Shown one piece after another: positions 16,212 to 25,780 of a stretch of DNA of 64,000 nucleotides. This stretch comes from Thauera sp. Its GTDB lineage: Bacteria > Pseudomonadota > Gammaproteobacteria > Burkholderiales > Rhodocyclaceae. The notes beneath the pieces are model-generated. The model saw only the letters and a program-made list of their open reading frames with translations. It did not search any database and had not been told where the DNA came from. Where the stretch lies: assembly GCA_017302295.1 (NCBI GenBank), contig JAFLDS010000006.1, positions 1 to 64,000 on the forward strand, in the 5' to 3' direction. The position numbers and the translations under genes are program-made. Positions within the stretch are counted from its first letter, which is position 1; each line of letters opens with the position of its first letter.

Positions 16212-17990
16212 CTAGGGCTCGAGGACGTAGGTTCCCGGCGCCTTGGCCAATTCGTGGAACGCTGGCGTCGTCACAGCGCGCGCGTCGACGAGTTCGCCGG
16301 CGCGCGGCCCGAGCCAGGCCATCCAGTCCTCCCACCAGCTGCCCTGGCGCTCCTCGCTGCGGCTGCGCCAATCGTCCGCAGTGTCCGACCGATGTGCGTT
16401 CGCTGCCCAGAACTGGCGCTTCGGTGGTGACACGACCGGATTGACGATGCCCAGGATGTGCCCCGAGCTCGACAGCACGAAACGCTTGTCTCCGGTCACG
16501 TGGTTGTTGATGCGGAAGGTCTGGCGCCAGGGGGCGATATGGTCATCCACGGCGGAGACCGCATACAGCGGTTGTACGATGCGCGACAGGTCGAGGGCCT
16601 CGCCCGCGACGACGAGCGCGCCCGGCTGGATCAGCCGGTTGTTCAAGTAGAGCTCGCGCAGGTACCACGAATGCATGGCCTGCGGCATGCGCGTGGTGTC
16701 CATGTTCCAGTAGAGAACGTCGAAGGGGGGCGGCGTTTCCCCGTACAGCCAGCCATGCACCACGTAATGCCAGATAAGGCTGTTCGAGCGCAGCAGCCGG
16801 AAGGCTGACGCCATTTCCTTGCCGTCCAGATAACCGGTGCGCTCCATCCCTTCGCAGATGTAGCGCACGCTGGCTTCGTCGATGAAGACCTCGATATCCC
16901 CCGGCTTGTGAAAATCGACCAGGGTCGTGAACAGGGTCCAGCTGGAAACGGGCACCTCCTCCGGCTTGAACCTGCGGTTGAGCCAGGCCATGTACATCGT
17001 CAATGCGGTCCCGCCGATGCAGTAGCCGGCGGCGTGCACCCGTGACGCCCCCGACATCGTGCGCGCGACCTCCACCGCCGCATGCACCCCCTCGAGCAGA
17101 TAGTCGTCGAAGCGCACGTCGCGCATCGAGGCGTCGGGGTTCTTCCAGCTGGTGATGTAGACGTCCAGCCCCTGATCGAGCAGGAAGCGGATCATGCTCT
17201 TCTTGGGCACGAGATCGAGCACGTAGAACTTGTTGATCCACGGCGTCACGATCACTACCGGCTCCGCATGCACCTTTCCGCGAGTGGGGGCGTAATGGAT
17301 GACTTCGAGCAGGCGGTTGCGGAACACGACCGCGCCCGGCGTCGTCGCAAGGTTTTCACCAACGCGGAAGTCCTGCGGATCGGTCATCCGCACGTTGCCC
17401 GCTTGAATATCTCCGAGAAAGTTCTGGAAGCCCTTGATCAGGCTGTCGCCCTTGCTCTCCAGCGCCTTGCGCAAGGCCACCGGATTGGCGAACAGGTAGT
17501 TGGACGGCGCCACGGCATTGAGCCAGTTCCGCCACCAGAATGCGGCCCGACGGCGCTCCTTGTTCGACAGGCCGGGCGTGTCGTAGAGCATGTCCTGCGC
17601 ATGGTGGGTAAAGGCGAGATACCACTCCTTCACCAGATCCCACGTCGCAGACTCGGTCCACGCGGGATCCGTGAAACGGTCATCGTCCTCGTTCGGCCGG
17701 ATCGGGTCGTTGCTGGGCACCCCCAGCAGCCTGTCCCAGCTGTGCCACTGCAGTCGCCAGAGATCGGACGACAGCGCAGCCATCCGCTCGGCGAGCTCCT
17801 GTGGATGAGCCAGCCAGGCGAGTTGCGCGTGCACGATCGGAGCCATGAGGCCGAGCGGATCCATCGAGCCTTCCACGCTGTCATGTATCCGGTGCAGCGT
17901 CTGATGAACGACCTCACCCGGGCTCAGCGGATCGCGCTTGCGCCTCGATTCTCCCTGCCCCTTGCGGGCCGAACCCGTCGCCTTGTTCAT
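16212..17990 (-). CDS. phaC: Poly(3-hydroxyalkanoate) synthase, class I
   Basis: The 592-residue enzyme polymerises hydroxyacyl-CoA into storage polyester granules. It has class I length and the lipase-like box GYCIGG with the catalytic Cys, preceded by TSWKNPDASMRDVRFDDY. The partners of the triad fall in the VYAVSAVDDHIAPW and SSGHILGIVNP segments, which supply Asp and His. The N-terminus is basic and poorly conserved, as usual. No phaA or phaB is adjacent. It ends 18 bases from the convergent regulator and starts 24 bases after the ribonuclease gene stop on the same strand, so both may be one transcript. Confidence 0.95.
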   Translation of the reverse strand: MNKATGSARKGQGESRRKRDPLSPGEVVHQTLHRIHDSVEGSMDPLGLMAPIVHAQLAWLAHPQELAERMAALSSDLWRLQWHSWDRLLGVPSNDPIRPNEDDDRFTDPAWTESATWDLVKEWYLAFTHHAQDMLYDTPGLSNKERRRAAFWWRNWLNAVAPSNYLFANPVALRKALESKGDSLIKGFQNFLGDIQAGNVRMTDPQDFRVGENLATTPGAVVFRNRLLEVIHYAPTRGKVHAEPVVIVTPWINKFYVLDLVPKKSMIRFLLDQGLDVYITSWKNPDASMRDVRFDDYLLEGVHAAVEVARTMSGASRVHAAGYCIGGTALTMYMAWLNRRFKPEEVPVSSWTLFTTLVDFHKPGDIEVFIDEASVRYICEGMERTGYLDGKEMASAFRLLRSNSLIWHYVVHGWLYGETPPPFDVLYWNMDTTRMPQAMHSWYLRELYLNNRLIQPGALVVAGEALDLSRIVQPLYAVSAVDDHIAPWRQTFRINNHVTGDKRFVLSSSGHILGIVNPVVSPPKRQFWAANAHRSDTADDWRSRSEERQGSWWEDWMAWLGPRAGELVDARAVTTPAFHELAKAPGTYVLEP

Positions 17991-18014
17991 GTCGGATGTC
18001 TCCTTGCCTTACGT

Positions 18015-19424
18015 TCAGCCAAGCACATACCGCTGCCCCGGCTCGGGAATCACCGGAGCCGGCCATGCCAGGGTCGACTCGATGACCCCTGCAAACGCCA
18101 AGGCCGCGGCCGCCTCCCCATGTACCACGAAGGTCTTCCGCGGCGCGATGCGCAAGTGCCGCAGCCAGTCGAGCAGCGCGCGTTGATCGGCGTGCGCTGA
18201 CAGGCCGCCGATGGTGTGAATGGTCGCGCGAACCGGGATACGTTCGCCAAACAGCGTGACGACACGCGCCCCATCCACCAGACGCCGGCCGAGCGTGCCC
18301 GCCGCCTGGAAGCCGACGATGACGATGGCGCATTCCGGGCGGTCGAGGTTGTAGCGCAGATGATGCCTGATGCGGCCGGCCTCGCACATGCCCGAGGCGG
18401 ACAGGATCACCAGCCCGCCACGGCAGCCGTTGAGCGCGATGGACTCCTCCACGTCCTGCACGAAGCGCAGCTTGAAGCGATCGCGATGCGCCTGCGCCCA
18501 GCGGTAGAGCTCGCGCGTTTCGGCATCCCACAGGGCCTCGTGCCGCACGGTCAGCTCGGTCACGGCCGACGCCATCGGCGAGTCGACGACCACCTCCAGG
18601 CGCTCGAGCCGGCCCGAACGCACCAGATCGGCCAGCACGAACACGAGCTCCTGCGTGCGCCCCACCGCGAAGGCAGGAATGATCACGTTGCCGCCGCCAG
18701 GCCTGAGGGTCCGCGTGAGCACGCGGGTGAGTTCGTCGAGCGTTTCGGACATCGGCCGATGCAAACGGTTGCCGTAGGTCGATTCGACGCAGAGCACGTC
18801 GGCATGTTCGACAAGCGCCGGATCGCGCAGCACCGGCCTCAAGGGCTGGCCGAGATCGCCGCTGAACACGACCCTGCGCGTCGTGCCGCCCGCGGCAAGG
18901 TCAACCTCGATGAAGGACGAGCCGAGAATGTGGCCCGCATCGCGAAAGCGGCATCGCACGCCCTTGTGCGGCTCGAAGGCGGCGTCGTAATCGACGGCGC
19001 GCAGTCGCGACAGGCTGACCCTGGCCTGCTCCACGGTGTAAAGCGGCGCAAGGTCCCAGCCACGCCGCGCATGCCGCTGCCGATCGTGGCGGTTCGCCCA
19101 TTCCGCTTCCTTTTCCTGGATGTGTGCGGAATCGAGCAGCATCACCCCAAGCAGGTCGACCGTCGCCCTCGTCGCATAGATCGGCCCCTTGTAACCCAGC
19201 GCCACCAGGCGCGGGAGCAGGCCGGAGTGATCGAGATGGGCATGCGTGAGCAACACGAAGTCGATGGCTGCGAGGTCGAAATCGAGCGCCCTGAGATTCT
19301 TCAGGTTCGCATCGCGGCCACCCTGAAAAAGCCCGCAGTCGACGAGAAAGCTACCCGATTCGCACTTCACGCGCGTGCACGAGCCGGTTACTTCGCCCGC
19401 TGCGCCAAGGAAAGTCAGTTCCAT
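18015..19424 (-). CDS. MBL-fold / beta-CASP ribonuclease-like protein
   Basis: The 469-residue protein has the metallo-beta-lactamase zinc motif THAHLDHSG near residues 60-68 and a beta-CASP domain, as in CPSF73-type RNases. Typical segments are ESTYGNR, IIPAFAVGRTQELV, SASGMCEAGRIRHHL and GGLSAHADQ. Family members cut RNA; the bacterial ones are mostly uncharacterised. It lies upstream of phaC on the same strand and is divergent from a universal stress gene across a gap with an FNR-type box, a pairing seen with anaerobic stress genes. Its RNA targets are unknown. Confidence 0.88.
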   Translation of the reverse strand: MELTFLGAAGEVTGSCTRVKCESGSFLVDCGLFQGGRDANLKNLRALDFDLAAIDFVLLTHAHLDHSGLLPRLVALGYKGPIYATRATVDLLGVMLLDSAHIQEKEAEWANRHDRQRHARRGWDLAPLYTVEQARVSLSRLRAVDYDAAFEPHKGVRCRFRDAGHILGSSFIEVDLAAGGTTRRVVFSGDLGQPLRPVLRDPALVEHADVLCVESTYGNRLHRPMSETLDELTRVLTRTLRPGGGNVIIPAFAVGRTQELVFVLADLVRSGRLERLEVVVDSPMASAVTELTVRHEALWDAETRELYRWAQAHRDRFKLRFVQDVEESIALNGCRGGLVILSASGMCEAGRIRHHLRYNLDRPECAIVIVGFQAAGTLGRRLVDGARVVTLFGERIPVRATIHTIGGLSAHADQRALLDWLRHLRIAPRKTFVVHGEAAAALAFAGVIESTLAWPAPVIPEPGQRYVLG

Positions 19425-19468
19425 CTGCGACGTCCTCCGGTCGGTGTGCAGGGTGATTCGCCCGACGT

Positions 19469-19482
19469 TTGACAGGCGTCAA
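19469..19482. promoter_or_regulatory. FNR/Dnr-type box before the universal stress gene
   Basis: TTGACAGGCGTCAA is a palindromic FNR/Dnr-like site (TTGAC-N4-GTCAA). A perfect TATAAT at 19507-19512 follows on the plus strand, with no obvious -35, as expected for an activator-dependent promoter. The -10 is about three bases farther from the box than at ccoN, so the exact start needs mapping. Confidence 0.65.
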
Positions 19483-19546
19483 GCGTGCCGCCCCGCATTC
19501 GATGGCTATAATGAACCGGCATTCACACTAACAAGGGACCCACGCA

Positions 19547-19990
19547 ATGTTCAAACATTTCCTCGTGCCTACGGACGGATCGGCCTTGTCGGAGGGTACT
19601 GTGGCACGTGCCGTGTCGTTTGCGAAGGAGGCCGGCGCCCGTATCACCTTCTTTTATGCTCAGCCCGATTTCCCGATGCCGATCTATGGCGAAGGCGCGC
19701 TGATCGACCCGACCACGCCCGAACAGTTCGCGAAGGCTGCTGCCGCCGAAGCCGATCAGATCCTGCAGCGTGCAAAGGCGCTGGCCGATGCGGAAGGCGT
19801 GGCCTCCGATACGGACTCGGTGGTGAATGAGGTGCCTTACGAGGCGATCATCGATGCTGCGGACCGCCACAGCTGCGACCTGATCTTCATGGCGTCGCAC
19901 GGCCGCCGCGGCATCGCTGGCCTGCTTCTGGGCAGCGAAACCCAGAAGGTGCTCACCCACAGCAAGACGCCGGTGCTGGTCTATCGTTGA
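19547..19990 (+). CDS. Universal stress protein (UspA family)
   Basis: The 147-residue cytosolic protein has the Usp fold. It starts with KHFLVPTDGS and ends with the nucleotide-binding pattern SHGRRGIAGLLLGSETQKVL (Gly-x2-Gly-x9-Gly-Ser). Such proteins bind ATP and help survival under anaerobic or starvation stress. The FNR/Dnr-type box and TATAAT upstream suggest induction when oxygen falls. It is a single gene followed by a hairpin terminator. Confidence 0.93.
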   Translation: MFKHFLVPTDGSALSEGTVARAVSFAKEAGARITFFYAQPDFPMPIYGEGALIDPTTPEQFAKAAAAEADQILQRAKALADAEGVASDTDSVVNEVPYEAIIDAADRHSCDLIFMASHGRRGIAGLLLGSETQKVLTHSKTPVLVYR

Positions 19991-20028
19991 GTCGGCGCAC
20001 GCAAGCGCGCGCCGATGGCGGGCGCACA

Positions 20029-20063
20029 GACAGGAACGGCCCGTTTTGCGGGCCGTTCCTGTC
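20029..20063. terminator. Bidirectional hairpin between usp and the cbb3 operon end
   Basis: A perfect 15-bp stem (GACAGGAACGGCCCG with its complement) and a TTTTG loop lie between the convergent 3' ends of the universal stress gene and the last small gene of the cbb3 operon. No long T-run follows, but stem strength and position fit a shared terminator. Confidence 0.7.
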
Positions 20064-20069
20064 TTGTGG

Positions 20070-20309
20070 TCAGTGAGCGGGTTGGTTCAGCTCTCTGGCC
20101 GGGCGCTGCAGGAAGATCGTGGTGAGGCTCGAGGCGGCACAGACCAGCCAGAAGCCGAGAAAGCCGATCGAATACGTCGCCAGTGCGCTGTAATGCACCG
20201 GCTGACCGAATAGATACAGTTCCTGAGGGTCTATCACCGTAAAGAAGACCGCTTCGGCCAGCGCGGCGACGAGAAACGACGGCCACAGAACGAGTATCCA
20301 CTTCATCAT
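20070..20309 (-). CDS. Small membrane protein of unknown function at the end of the cbb3 operon
   Basis: The 79-residue protein begins MMKWILVLWPSFLVAALAEA and has two hydrophobic helices joined by an acidic turn (DPQELYLFGQPVHY). I do not recognise a named family with confidence. AAGGGG lies about eight bases before the first of two adjacent ATGs. It follows the DUF3149 gene by 34 bases and precedes the terminator, so it is the last gene of the oxidase operon and may help assemble or stabilise the complex. Confidence 0.7.
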   Translation of the reverse strand: MMKWILVLWPSFLVAALAEAVFFTVIDPQELYLFGQPVHYSALATYSIGFLGFWLVCAASSLTTIFLQRPARELNQPAH

Positions 20310-20343
20310 CTCGACACCCCTTTCAAGCGACGCACTTCCGGTC

Positions 20344-20490
20344 TTACCGACCCAGGCTGGCGTTGCGTTCGTCTTCGGCAATATGCCGCTTGGCAAACCG
20401 GTACAGATACACGCCCATCACGATGATGAAGCCGATCGTTGACAGGCTGAGCAGTCCGATATCGGTGGTGAGCAGTTCATTGAGGGCCAT
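20344..20490 (-). CDS. DUF3149-like single-helix membrane protein, 48 residues
   Basis: This tiny gene reads MALNELLTTDIGLLSLSTIG, then a hydrophobic segment and a basic tail (YRFAKRHIAEDE). A full AAGGAGGTG sits seven bases before the ATG, which strongly supports translation. Length and sequence match DUF3149, small inner-membrane proteins found beside cbb3 oxidase genes, with no known function. It lies 27 bases after the fixH-like gene. Confidence 0.8.
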   Translation of the reverse strand: MALNELLTTDIGLLSLSTIGFIIVMGVYLYRFAKRHIAEDERNASLGR

Positions 20491-20517
20491 GGTACACCTC
20501 CTTCTACATGCGACGGT

Positions 20518-21030
20518 TTAGGAACTGGATGGATCGATCCTGATTTCCGTCTCTGTCGGGAGGTATGCGGACCCGTTCATGCGCCAGTTGCGGGACTCGT
20601 CTTCTATCTGCAACAGCCAGCGGCCGGTGCCGAGGGCGCTCAAGTTCCCCTCGAACACGCCTTCCACCCCGCTCAGCGTCAACACTTGGTCGGATCCGCC
20701 GCGGGTCGGATGGGCAACCGTCACAATGATCCTTTCAGGAAGGCTGGAGCGATCGGCCGCCGCCAGTTCGACCCGCAGCGTCTCGGCGCGAATGCGGACG
20801 TTTGCGGAGAGGCCGAGTTCGCGCGCCCGCTCGGTACGCCCGATGGTCTGCACGATCGCCTTGCCTTCCTTGTAGTAATCATCGACGACAAGGCCATCCC
20901 AGGTCTTCACCGCAATCACCAGGGTAATGAAACCGGCGATCACGGCGGTCGCCGGCAGGGCGATCAGAAACCATGGCCAGCCTTGCTTGTACCAGCGCGG
21001 GTTGTTGCGTTCAGTCAAGACAGTACTCAT
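20518..21030 (-). CDS. ccoH: FixH-family protein (CcoH), cbb3 oxidase assembly
   Basis: The 170-residue protein has one N-terminal membrane helix after WYKQGWPWFLIALPATAV and a periplasmic beta-rich domain (VDDYYKEGKAI is characteristic). FixH/CcoH is needed for stable cbb3 oxidase. The start is one base after the ccoG stop, so translation is coupled. Confidence 0.92.
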   Translation of the reverse strand: MSTVLTERNNPRWYKQGWPWFLIALPATAVIAGFITLVIAVKTWDGLVVDDYYKEGKAIVQTIGRTERARELGLSANVRIRAETLRVELAAADRSSLPERIIVTVAHPTRGGSDQVLTLSGVEGVFEGNLSALGTGRWLLQIEDESRNWRMNGSAYLPTETEIRIDPSSS

Positions 21031-21031
21031 A

Positions 21032-22459
21032 TCAGCGGGGGAACAGGAAGGTGGTCTTTTCGTGCACGCTCAGCGAGGGATCGTCTTCGGCCCTCACGTC
21101 AAACGCAATGTCGTTGGCGCCGGGTTTGCCAGCGTCGTACGGAACGAGGATCCGCAGCGTCACCGCCTCGGTGGCCGCCGCGCCGACCTGAACCCGCGTC
21201 TCGCCATCGATCTTCACGCCTTCAAGGCCGGACACCGCAAAGTCGAAGCTGCGGGGCGACTCGGTCATGTTCATGACCTGCAGCCGATAGACGTTCTCGA
21301 TCATGCCGTCCTCGACCTCCCGGGCCAGCGAAGCCCGGTCGCGGATCACGTCCACCCGCAGCGGTTCGCGCATTGCAAGCCCCCACACGAAGCCGATACA
21401 CACCAGCGCGAGGATCGCGCCATACAGCAGCGTGCGCGGACGCATCACGTGAGCGATGATGTCCTTCGTCCCCCAGTGCTGGCGGAGGGCGTTCTCGGTC
21501 GAATAGCGGATCAGGCCCCGCGGGTAGTTCATCTTGTCCATGACGTCATCGCAGGCGTCGATACAGGCTGCGCAGCCGATGCATTCGTACTGCAGCCCCT
21601 TGCGGATGTCGATGCCGGTGGGACACACCTGGACGCAGATGCCGCAATCGATACAGTCACCCTTGCCCACGCTCCTTGGGTCGACGCCCTTCCTGCGCGT
21701 GCCGCGCGGTTCACCGCGCTCGTCGTCATAGGTGATGACCAGCGTGTCCGCATCGAACATCACGCTCTGGAAACGCGCATAGGGGCACATGTACTTGCAC
21801 ACCTGCTCGCGCATCACGCCGGCGAACAGATAGGTGAAGCTGCCGTAGAACAGGATCCAGAAAAGCTCCCACGGCCCGAAACCGAAGCTTGACACCGACT
21901 GCAGGAGTTCCTTGAGCGGCGAGAAGTAGGCGACGAAGGTGAAGCCCGTCCACAGCGACACGAGCGCCCACGCGCCGTACTTGGCGCTGCGAACGGCGAA
22001 CTTGCGTCCGCTCATCGGCGCCTCGTCGAGCTTCTTCTGCTTGTTATGGTCGCCCTCGATCTTCTGTTCGATCCACATGAAGATTTCCGTATAGACCGTC
22101 TGCGGACAGGCGTAGCCGCACCACAGCCTGCCGGCCACGGCAGTGAAGAAAAACAGCGCGTAGGCCGAGATGATCAGGAGTATGGCGAGAAAGAACACGT
22201 CCTGCGGCCAGAACACCCAGCCGAAGATGTAGAACTTGCGCTCGGTCAGGTGGAACAGCACCGCCTGCCGGTCGTTCCAGGTCAGCCACGGCAGGCCGTA
22301 GAAAACGATCTGGGTAATCCACACCAAGGCCCACCGCCACTTGGCGAACACACCGGTCACTGCGCGGACGTAGAGCTTCTTGCGCGCCGCGTAGAGAACC
22401 TCATCATGCTCTTGCGAGTTGCTCGGCTCGACCGTTCGCTTGGGGGGGGCGTTGTTCAT
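21032..22459 (-). CDS. ccoG: Cytochrome c oxidase accessory protein CcoG (FixG/RdxA)
   Basis: The 475-residue protein has several membrane helices and two ferredoxin-like [4Fe-4S] motifs, CIDCGICVQVCP and CIGCAACIDAC, plus a C-terminal periplasmic IG-like domain. CcoG reduces copper for cbb3 oxidase assembly. The Met at 22459 begins MNNAPPKRTVEPS; the sequence upstream of it is not coding-like and the Shine-Dalgarno is weak. It lies 75 bases after ccoP on the same strand. Confidence 0.95.
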   Translation of the reverse strand: MNNAPPKRTVEPSNSQEHDEVLYAARKKLYVRAVTGVFAKWRWALVWITQIVFYGLPWLTWNDRQAVLFHLTERKFYIFGWVFWPQDVFFLAILLIISAYALFFFTAVAGRLWCGYACPQTVYTEIFMWIEQKIEGDHNKQKKLDEAPMSGRKFAVRSAKYGAWALVSLWTGFTFVAYFSPLKELLQSVSSFGFGPWELFWILFYGSFTYLFAGVMREQVCKYMCPYARFQSVMFDADTLVITYDDERGEPRGTRRKGVDPRSVGKGDCIDCGICVQVCPTGIDIRKGLQYECIGCAACIDACDDVMDKMNYPRGLIRYSTENALRQHWGTKDIIAHVMRPRTLLYGAILALVCIGFVWGLAMREPLRVDVIRDRASLAREVEDGMIENVYRLQVMNMTESPRSFDFAVSGLEGVKIDGETRVQVGAAATEAVTLRILVPYDAGKPGANDIAFDVRAEDDPSLSVHEKTTFLFPR

Positions 22460-22534
22460 GATCGTTTTATTAGTGGATACTAAATTAGTGCAAACGAAAC
22501 ATCCCCGGAGGTTTCCCTCCGGGGCCAAGAACGC

Positions 22535-23425
22535 TTACTTCTTGTTCAGACCGACGACATAAGCAGCCAGCAGGTGAACCTTGTCCTCGCCGAGGAACTC
22601 GCCGAACTTCGGCATCTGGTTGTTGCGCCCGTTGGTGACCGTCTCGATGATCGTCGCCTCCGACGAGCCGTACAGCCAGGCCTTGTTGGTCAGGTTGGGC
22701 GCACCCATGGCGACGTTGCCCTTGCCGTCGGCACCATGGCAAGCCACGCAGTTTGCCTGGAACAGGTCAGCACCACGCTGCGCACGCAGGGAGTCATGTG
22801 CCAGACCGGAGAGCGAACGGACGTAGTTGGCGACGTCCTTCACGCCTTCACCGCCCAGGGCAGGTCCGAACGGAGGCATCACCCCCATGCGCCCCTGGAG
22901 GATCGTCGTCTTGATGGTCGCCGCCTCGCCGCCCCACTGCCATTCATCGTCGGTCAGGTTCGGGAAGCCCTTCGCGCCCTGCGCCGCCGAGCCGTGGCAC
23001 TGCGCACAGTAGGTCAGGAACATACGCTGGCCCATCGCCTTGGCTTCCGGATCCGCGGCGACCGCTGCGAGGTCCATGTCCTTGTACTTGGCGAAGATCG
23101 GGCCGTACTTCTCGTTGGCCGCCTTCATTTCCGCCTCGTACTGCGCACGCGCGCCGCGCTCCTGATTGGTCGTTCCGAAGCCCGGATAGATGATCAGGTA
23201 GACGATCGCAAAGGCGATGGTGATCCAGAACAGATACATCCACCAGCGCGGCAGCGGGTTGTTGTACTCGGCAAGCGTCTCATCCCAAACATGCCCATGC
23301 AACTGCGCCGGCCCTGATTCCCGCTTCGTCATGTTCGACACCAGCACGAACACGCAGAACAGGATGCTCAAGGCGACGATCGCCATCACATAGACGTTCC
23401 AGAAACCGCTGATAAAGTCAGCCAT
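22535..23425 (-). CDS. ccoP: cbb3 oxidase subunit III, dihaem cytochrome c
   Basis: The 296-residue subunit passes electrons from the cytochrome bc1 complex or soluble cytochrome c to CcoO. It has two N-terminal membrane helices and two c-type haem motifs, CAQCHG and CVACHG, in the periplasmic part. The ATG overlaps the end of ccoQ by eight bases and is preceded by AAGGAAG. Confidence 0.97.
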   Translation of the reverse strand: MADFISGFWNVYVMAIVALSILFCVFVLVSNMTKRESGPAQLHGHVWDETLAEYNNPLPRWWMYLFWITIAFAIVYLIIYPGFGTTNQERGARAQYEAEMKAANEKYGPIFAKYKDMDLAAVAADPEAKAMGQRMFLTYCAQCHGSAAQGAKGFPNLTDDEWQWGGEAATIKTTILQGRMGVMPPFGPALGGEGVKDVANYVRSLSGLAHDSLRAQRGADLFQANCVACHGADGKGNVAMGAPNLTNKAWLYGSSEATIIETVTNGRNNQMPKFGEFLGEDKVHLLAAYVVGLNKK

Positions 23426-23606
23426 TTTGTCTTCCTTCTTGTTCTTGCCGGCCGCCCGCGGCCGGCAGGTCGTCTTCGTTCAGAGGCAGGCGCGCCGCTT
23501 CATCGAACCCGGCCTTGGCATGCCGGCTGTATGCCCAGAAACAGATGCCAAGGAAGGACAGCAGTCCCATTACGGTGACGATGCTGCGAAAGTCGTTGAT
23601 ATCCAC
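23418..23606 (-). CDS. ccoQ: cbb3 oxidase subunit IV, CcoQ
   Basis: The 62-residue single-helix protein (MDINDFRSIVTVMGLL) stabilises the oxidase. It starts with GTG behind AGGGGAG. Size, position between ccoO and ccoP and the hydrophobic segment SFLGICFWAYSRHAK fit CcoQ, which is poorly conserved in sequence. Confidence 0.92.
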   Translation of the reverse strand: MDINDFRSIVTVMGLLSFLGICFWAYSRHAKAGFDEAARLPLNEDDLPAAGGRQEQEGRQNG

Positions 23607-23618
23607 GGCGAACTCCCC

Positions 23619-24254
23619 TTACTTCACGTTCTGCAGCGCCAAGCCCATGCCCTGAAGGTAGGCGACCACGGCGTCGAGCTCGGTCTTGCCGGCAACTGCG
23701 GCGGGCGCAGCGGCAATTTCCTCTTCGCTGTACTTGTGCAGACCGACCTTGTTGAGCGCGCGCATGCGGTCCTGGATGTCGTCGGCCTTCGCCGGACGGT
23801 TCAGCCACGGGAACGCAGGCATGTTCGACTCGGGAACGACGTCGCGCGGATTGAGCAGGTGCACACGATGCCATTCGTCCGAATAGCGACCGCCGACGCG
23901 TGCCAGGTCCGGACCGGTGCGCTTGGAGCCCCACTGGAACGGGTGGTCGTAGATGTACTCACCCGCCACCGAGTAGTGACCGTAGCGCTCGGTCTCGGCG
24001 CGGAACGGACGGATCATCTGCGAATGGCAGTTGTAGCAGCCTTCGCGGATGTAGATGTCGCGACCGACGAGACGCACCGCATCGTAAGGCTTCACCTGCA
24101 GCTGGTTGCCCTTGTTGTCGATTGGCGTGGTGGTCGAGTGCTGGAAGAACAGCGGCACGATTTCCAGCAGACCGCCCACGCTGACGGTCAGCAGCGTGAG
24201 AACGATCAGCAGGAAGACGTTACTCTCGATCTTTTCGTGCTTCGATTGAGCCAT
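23619..24254 (-). CDS. ccoO: cbb3 oxidase subunit II, monohaem cytochrome c
   Basis: The 211-residue protein has an N-terminal membrane anchor and one haem c motif in [11 protein letters not shown]. It receives electrons from CcoP and feeds the catalytic subunit. GGAGA precedes the ATG. The order N-O-Q-P is canonical and ccoN ends 18 bases before it. Confidence 0.97.
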   Translation of the reverse strand: MAQSKHEKIESNVFLLIVLTLLTVSVGGLLEIVPLFFQHSTTTPIDNKGNQLQVKPYDAVRLVGRDIYIREGCYNCHSQMIRPFRAETERYGHYSVAGEYIYDHPFQWGSKRTGPDLARVGGRYSDEWHRVHLLNPRDVVPESNMPAFPWLNRPAKADDIQDRMRALNKVGLHKYSEEEIAAAPAAVAGKTELDAVVAYLQGMGLALQNVK

Positions 24255-24272
24255 CTTGTTTTTCTCCGGTTA

Positions 24273-25700
24273 TCAGTGAGCGGCCGCAGGCGCGAGCACC
24301 GGCGCGTTGTAGGCCTTCTCACCCGCGATGGTCTTCACCATGTTGTAGAACATGATGACCATGCCGGTCAGGAACAGGACGCCGCCGATGAAGCGGATCG
24401 TCCAGAACGGGTAGCTCGCCTTGACGCTCTCGACGAAGGAGTAGGTCAGCGTGCCGTCCGGGTTGGTTGCGCGCCACATCAGGCCCTGCATCACGCCGGC
24501 GATCCACATCGACGCGATGTAGAGCACGACGCCGATGGTGGCGACCCAGAAGTGGGCATTGACCAGCTTCACGCTGTACATCTCGGCCTTGCCGTAGAGG
24601 CGCGGCAGCAGGAAGTAGATCGAACCGATCGACACCATCGCGACCCAGCCCAGCGCACCCGAGTGCACGTGGCCGACCGTCCAGTCGGTGTAGTGCGACA
24701 GCGCATTGACTGTCTTCACCGACATCATCGGGCCTTCGAAGGTCGACATGCCGTAGAAGGACAGCGAGGTGATGAGGAACTTCAGGATCGGGTCGGTGCG
24801 CAGCTTATGCCAGGCGCCCGACAGGGTCATGATGCCGTTGATCATGCCACCCCAGGACGGCGCCAGCAGGATCAGCGAGAACACCATGCCGACCGACTGG
24901 GTCCAGTCCGGCAGCGCGGTGTAGTGCAGGTGGTGCGGACCCGCCCACATGTAGGTGAAGATCAGCGCCCAGAAGTGAACCACCGACAGGCGATACGAGT
25001 ACACCGGGCGCTCGGCCTGCTTCGGGACGAAGTAGTACATCATCCCGAGGAAGCCTGCGGTCAGGAAGAAGCCCACGGCGTTGTGCCCGTACCACCACTG
25101 AATCATCGCATCCTGCACGCCGGCATAGGCCGAGTAGGACTTCATGCTGGAGAACGAGACCGGGATCGCCGCACTATTGACGATGTGCAGCAGCGCAACC
25201 GTCAGGATGAAGGCGCCGAAGAACCAGTTGGCCACATAGATGTGCGACACCTTGCGCTTGGCGATGGTGCCGAAGAACACGATGGCGTAGGACACCCACA
25301 CCACGGCGATCAGCAGGTCGATCGGCCACTCGAGCTCGGCGTACTCCTTGCCCTGCGTGTAGCCCAGCGGCAGCGTGATCGCGGCGAGCAGGATGACGAG
25401 CTGCCAGCCCCAGAACGTGAAGGCAGCCAGCCCCGGTGCGAACAGCCGGGTGTGGCAGGTGCGCTGGACGACGTAGTAGGACGTCGCAAAAAGCGCACAG
25501 CCGCCGAAGGCGAAGATCACCGCGTTCGTATGAAGCGGACGGAGCCTGCCGAAATGCAGGAATTCGTGCACGTTCAGTTCGGGCCACACGAGCTGTGCCG
25601 CGGCGATGACGCCGACCAGCATGCCCACGATGCCCCACACCACCGTCATGATGGAGAACTGGCGCACGACTTTATAGTTATAAGTCGCTTGCGATTGCAT
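24273..25700 (-). CDS. ccoN: cbb3-type cytochrome c oxidase catalytic subunit I
   Basis: The 475-residue, twelve-helix subunit reduces oxygen with high affinity at a haem b3-CuB centre and pumps protons. It shows the histidine-bearing segments of the family, for example [19 protein letters not shown] and [20 protein letters not shown]. The ATG at 25700 follows GAGGTGA. A perfect FNR box and a TATGCT -10 lie upstream, so the operon is induced when oxygen is low. Confidence 0.98.
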   Translation of the reverse strand: MQSQATYNYKVVRQFSIMTVVWGIVGMLVGVIAAAQLVWPELNVHEFLHFGRLRPLHTNAVIFAFGGCALFATSYYVVQRTCHTRLFAPGLAAFTFWGWQLVILLAAITLPLGYTQGKEYAELEWPIDLLIAVVWVSYAIVFFGTIAKRKVSHIYVANWFFGAFILTVALLHIVNSAAIPVSFSSMKSYSAYAGVQDAMIQWWYGHNAVGFFLTAGFLGMMYYFVPKQAERPVYSYRLSVVHFWALIFTYMWAGPHHLHYTALPDWTQSVGMVFSLILLAPSWGGMINGIMTLSGAWHKLRTDPILKFLITSLSFYGMSTFEGPMMSVKTVNALSHYTDWTVGHVHSGALGWVAMVSIGSIYFLLPRLYGKAEMYSVKLVNAHFWVATIGVVLYIASMWIAGVMQGLMWRATNPDGTLTYSFVESVKASYPFWTIRFIGGVLFLTGMVIMFYNMVKTIAGEKAYNAPVLAPAAAH

Positions 25701-25780
25701 GTGAGTCACCTCTTCTATTTAAAACCCTTTCAATTCACGTCCCTGCGCCGCAAATGCACACGCGCCGCAAAACCGCCGCC

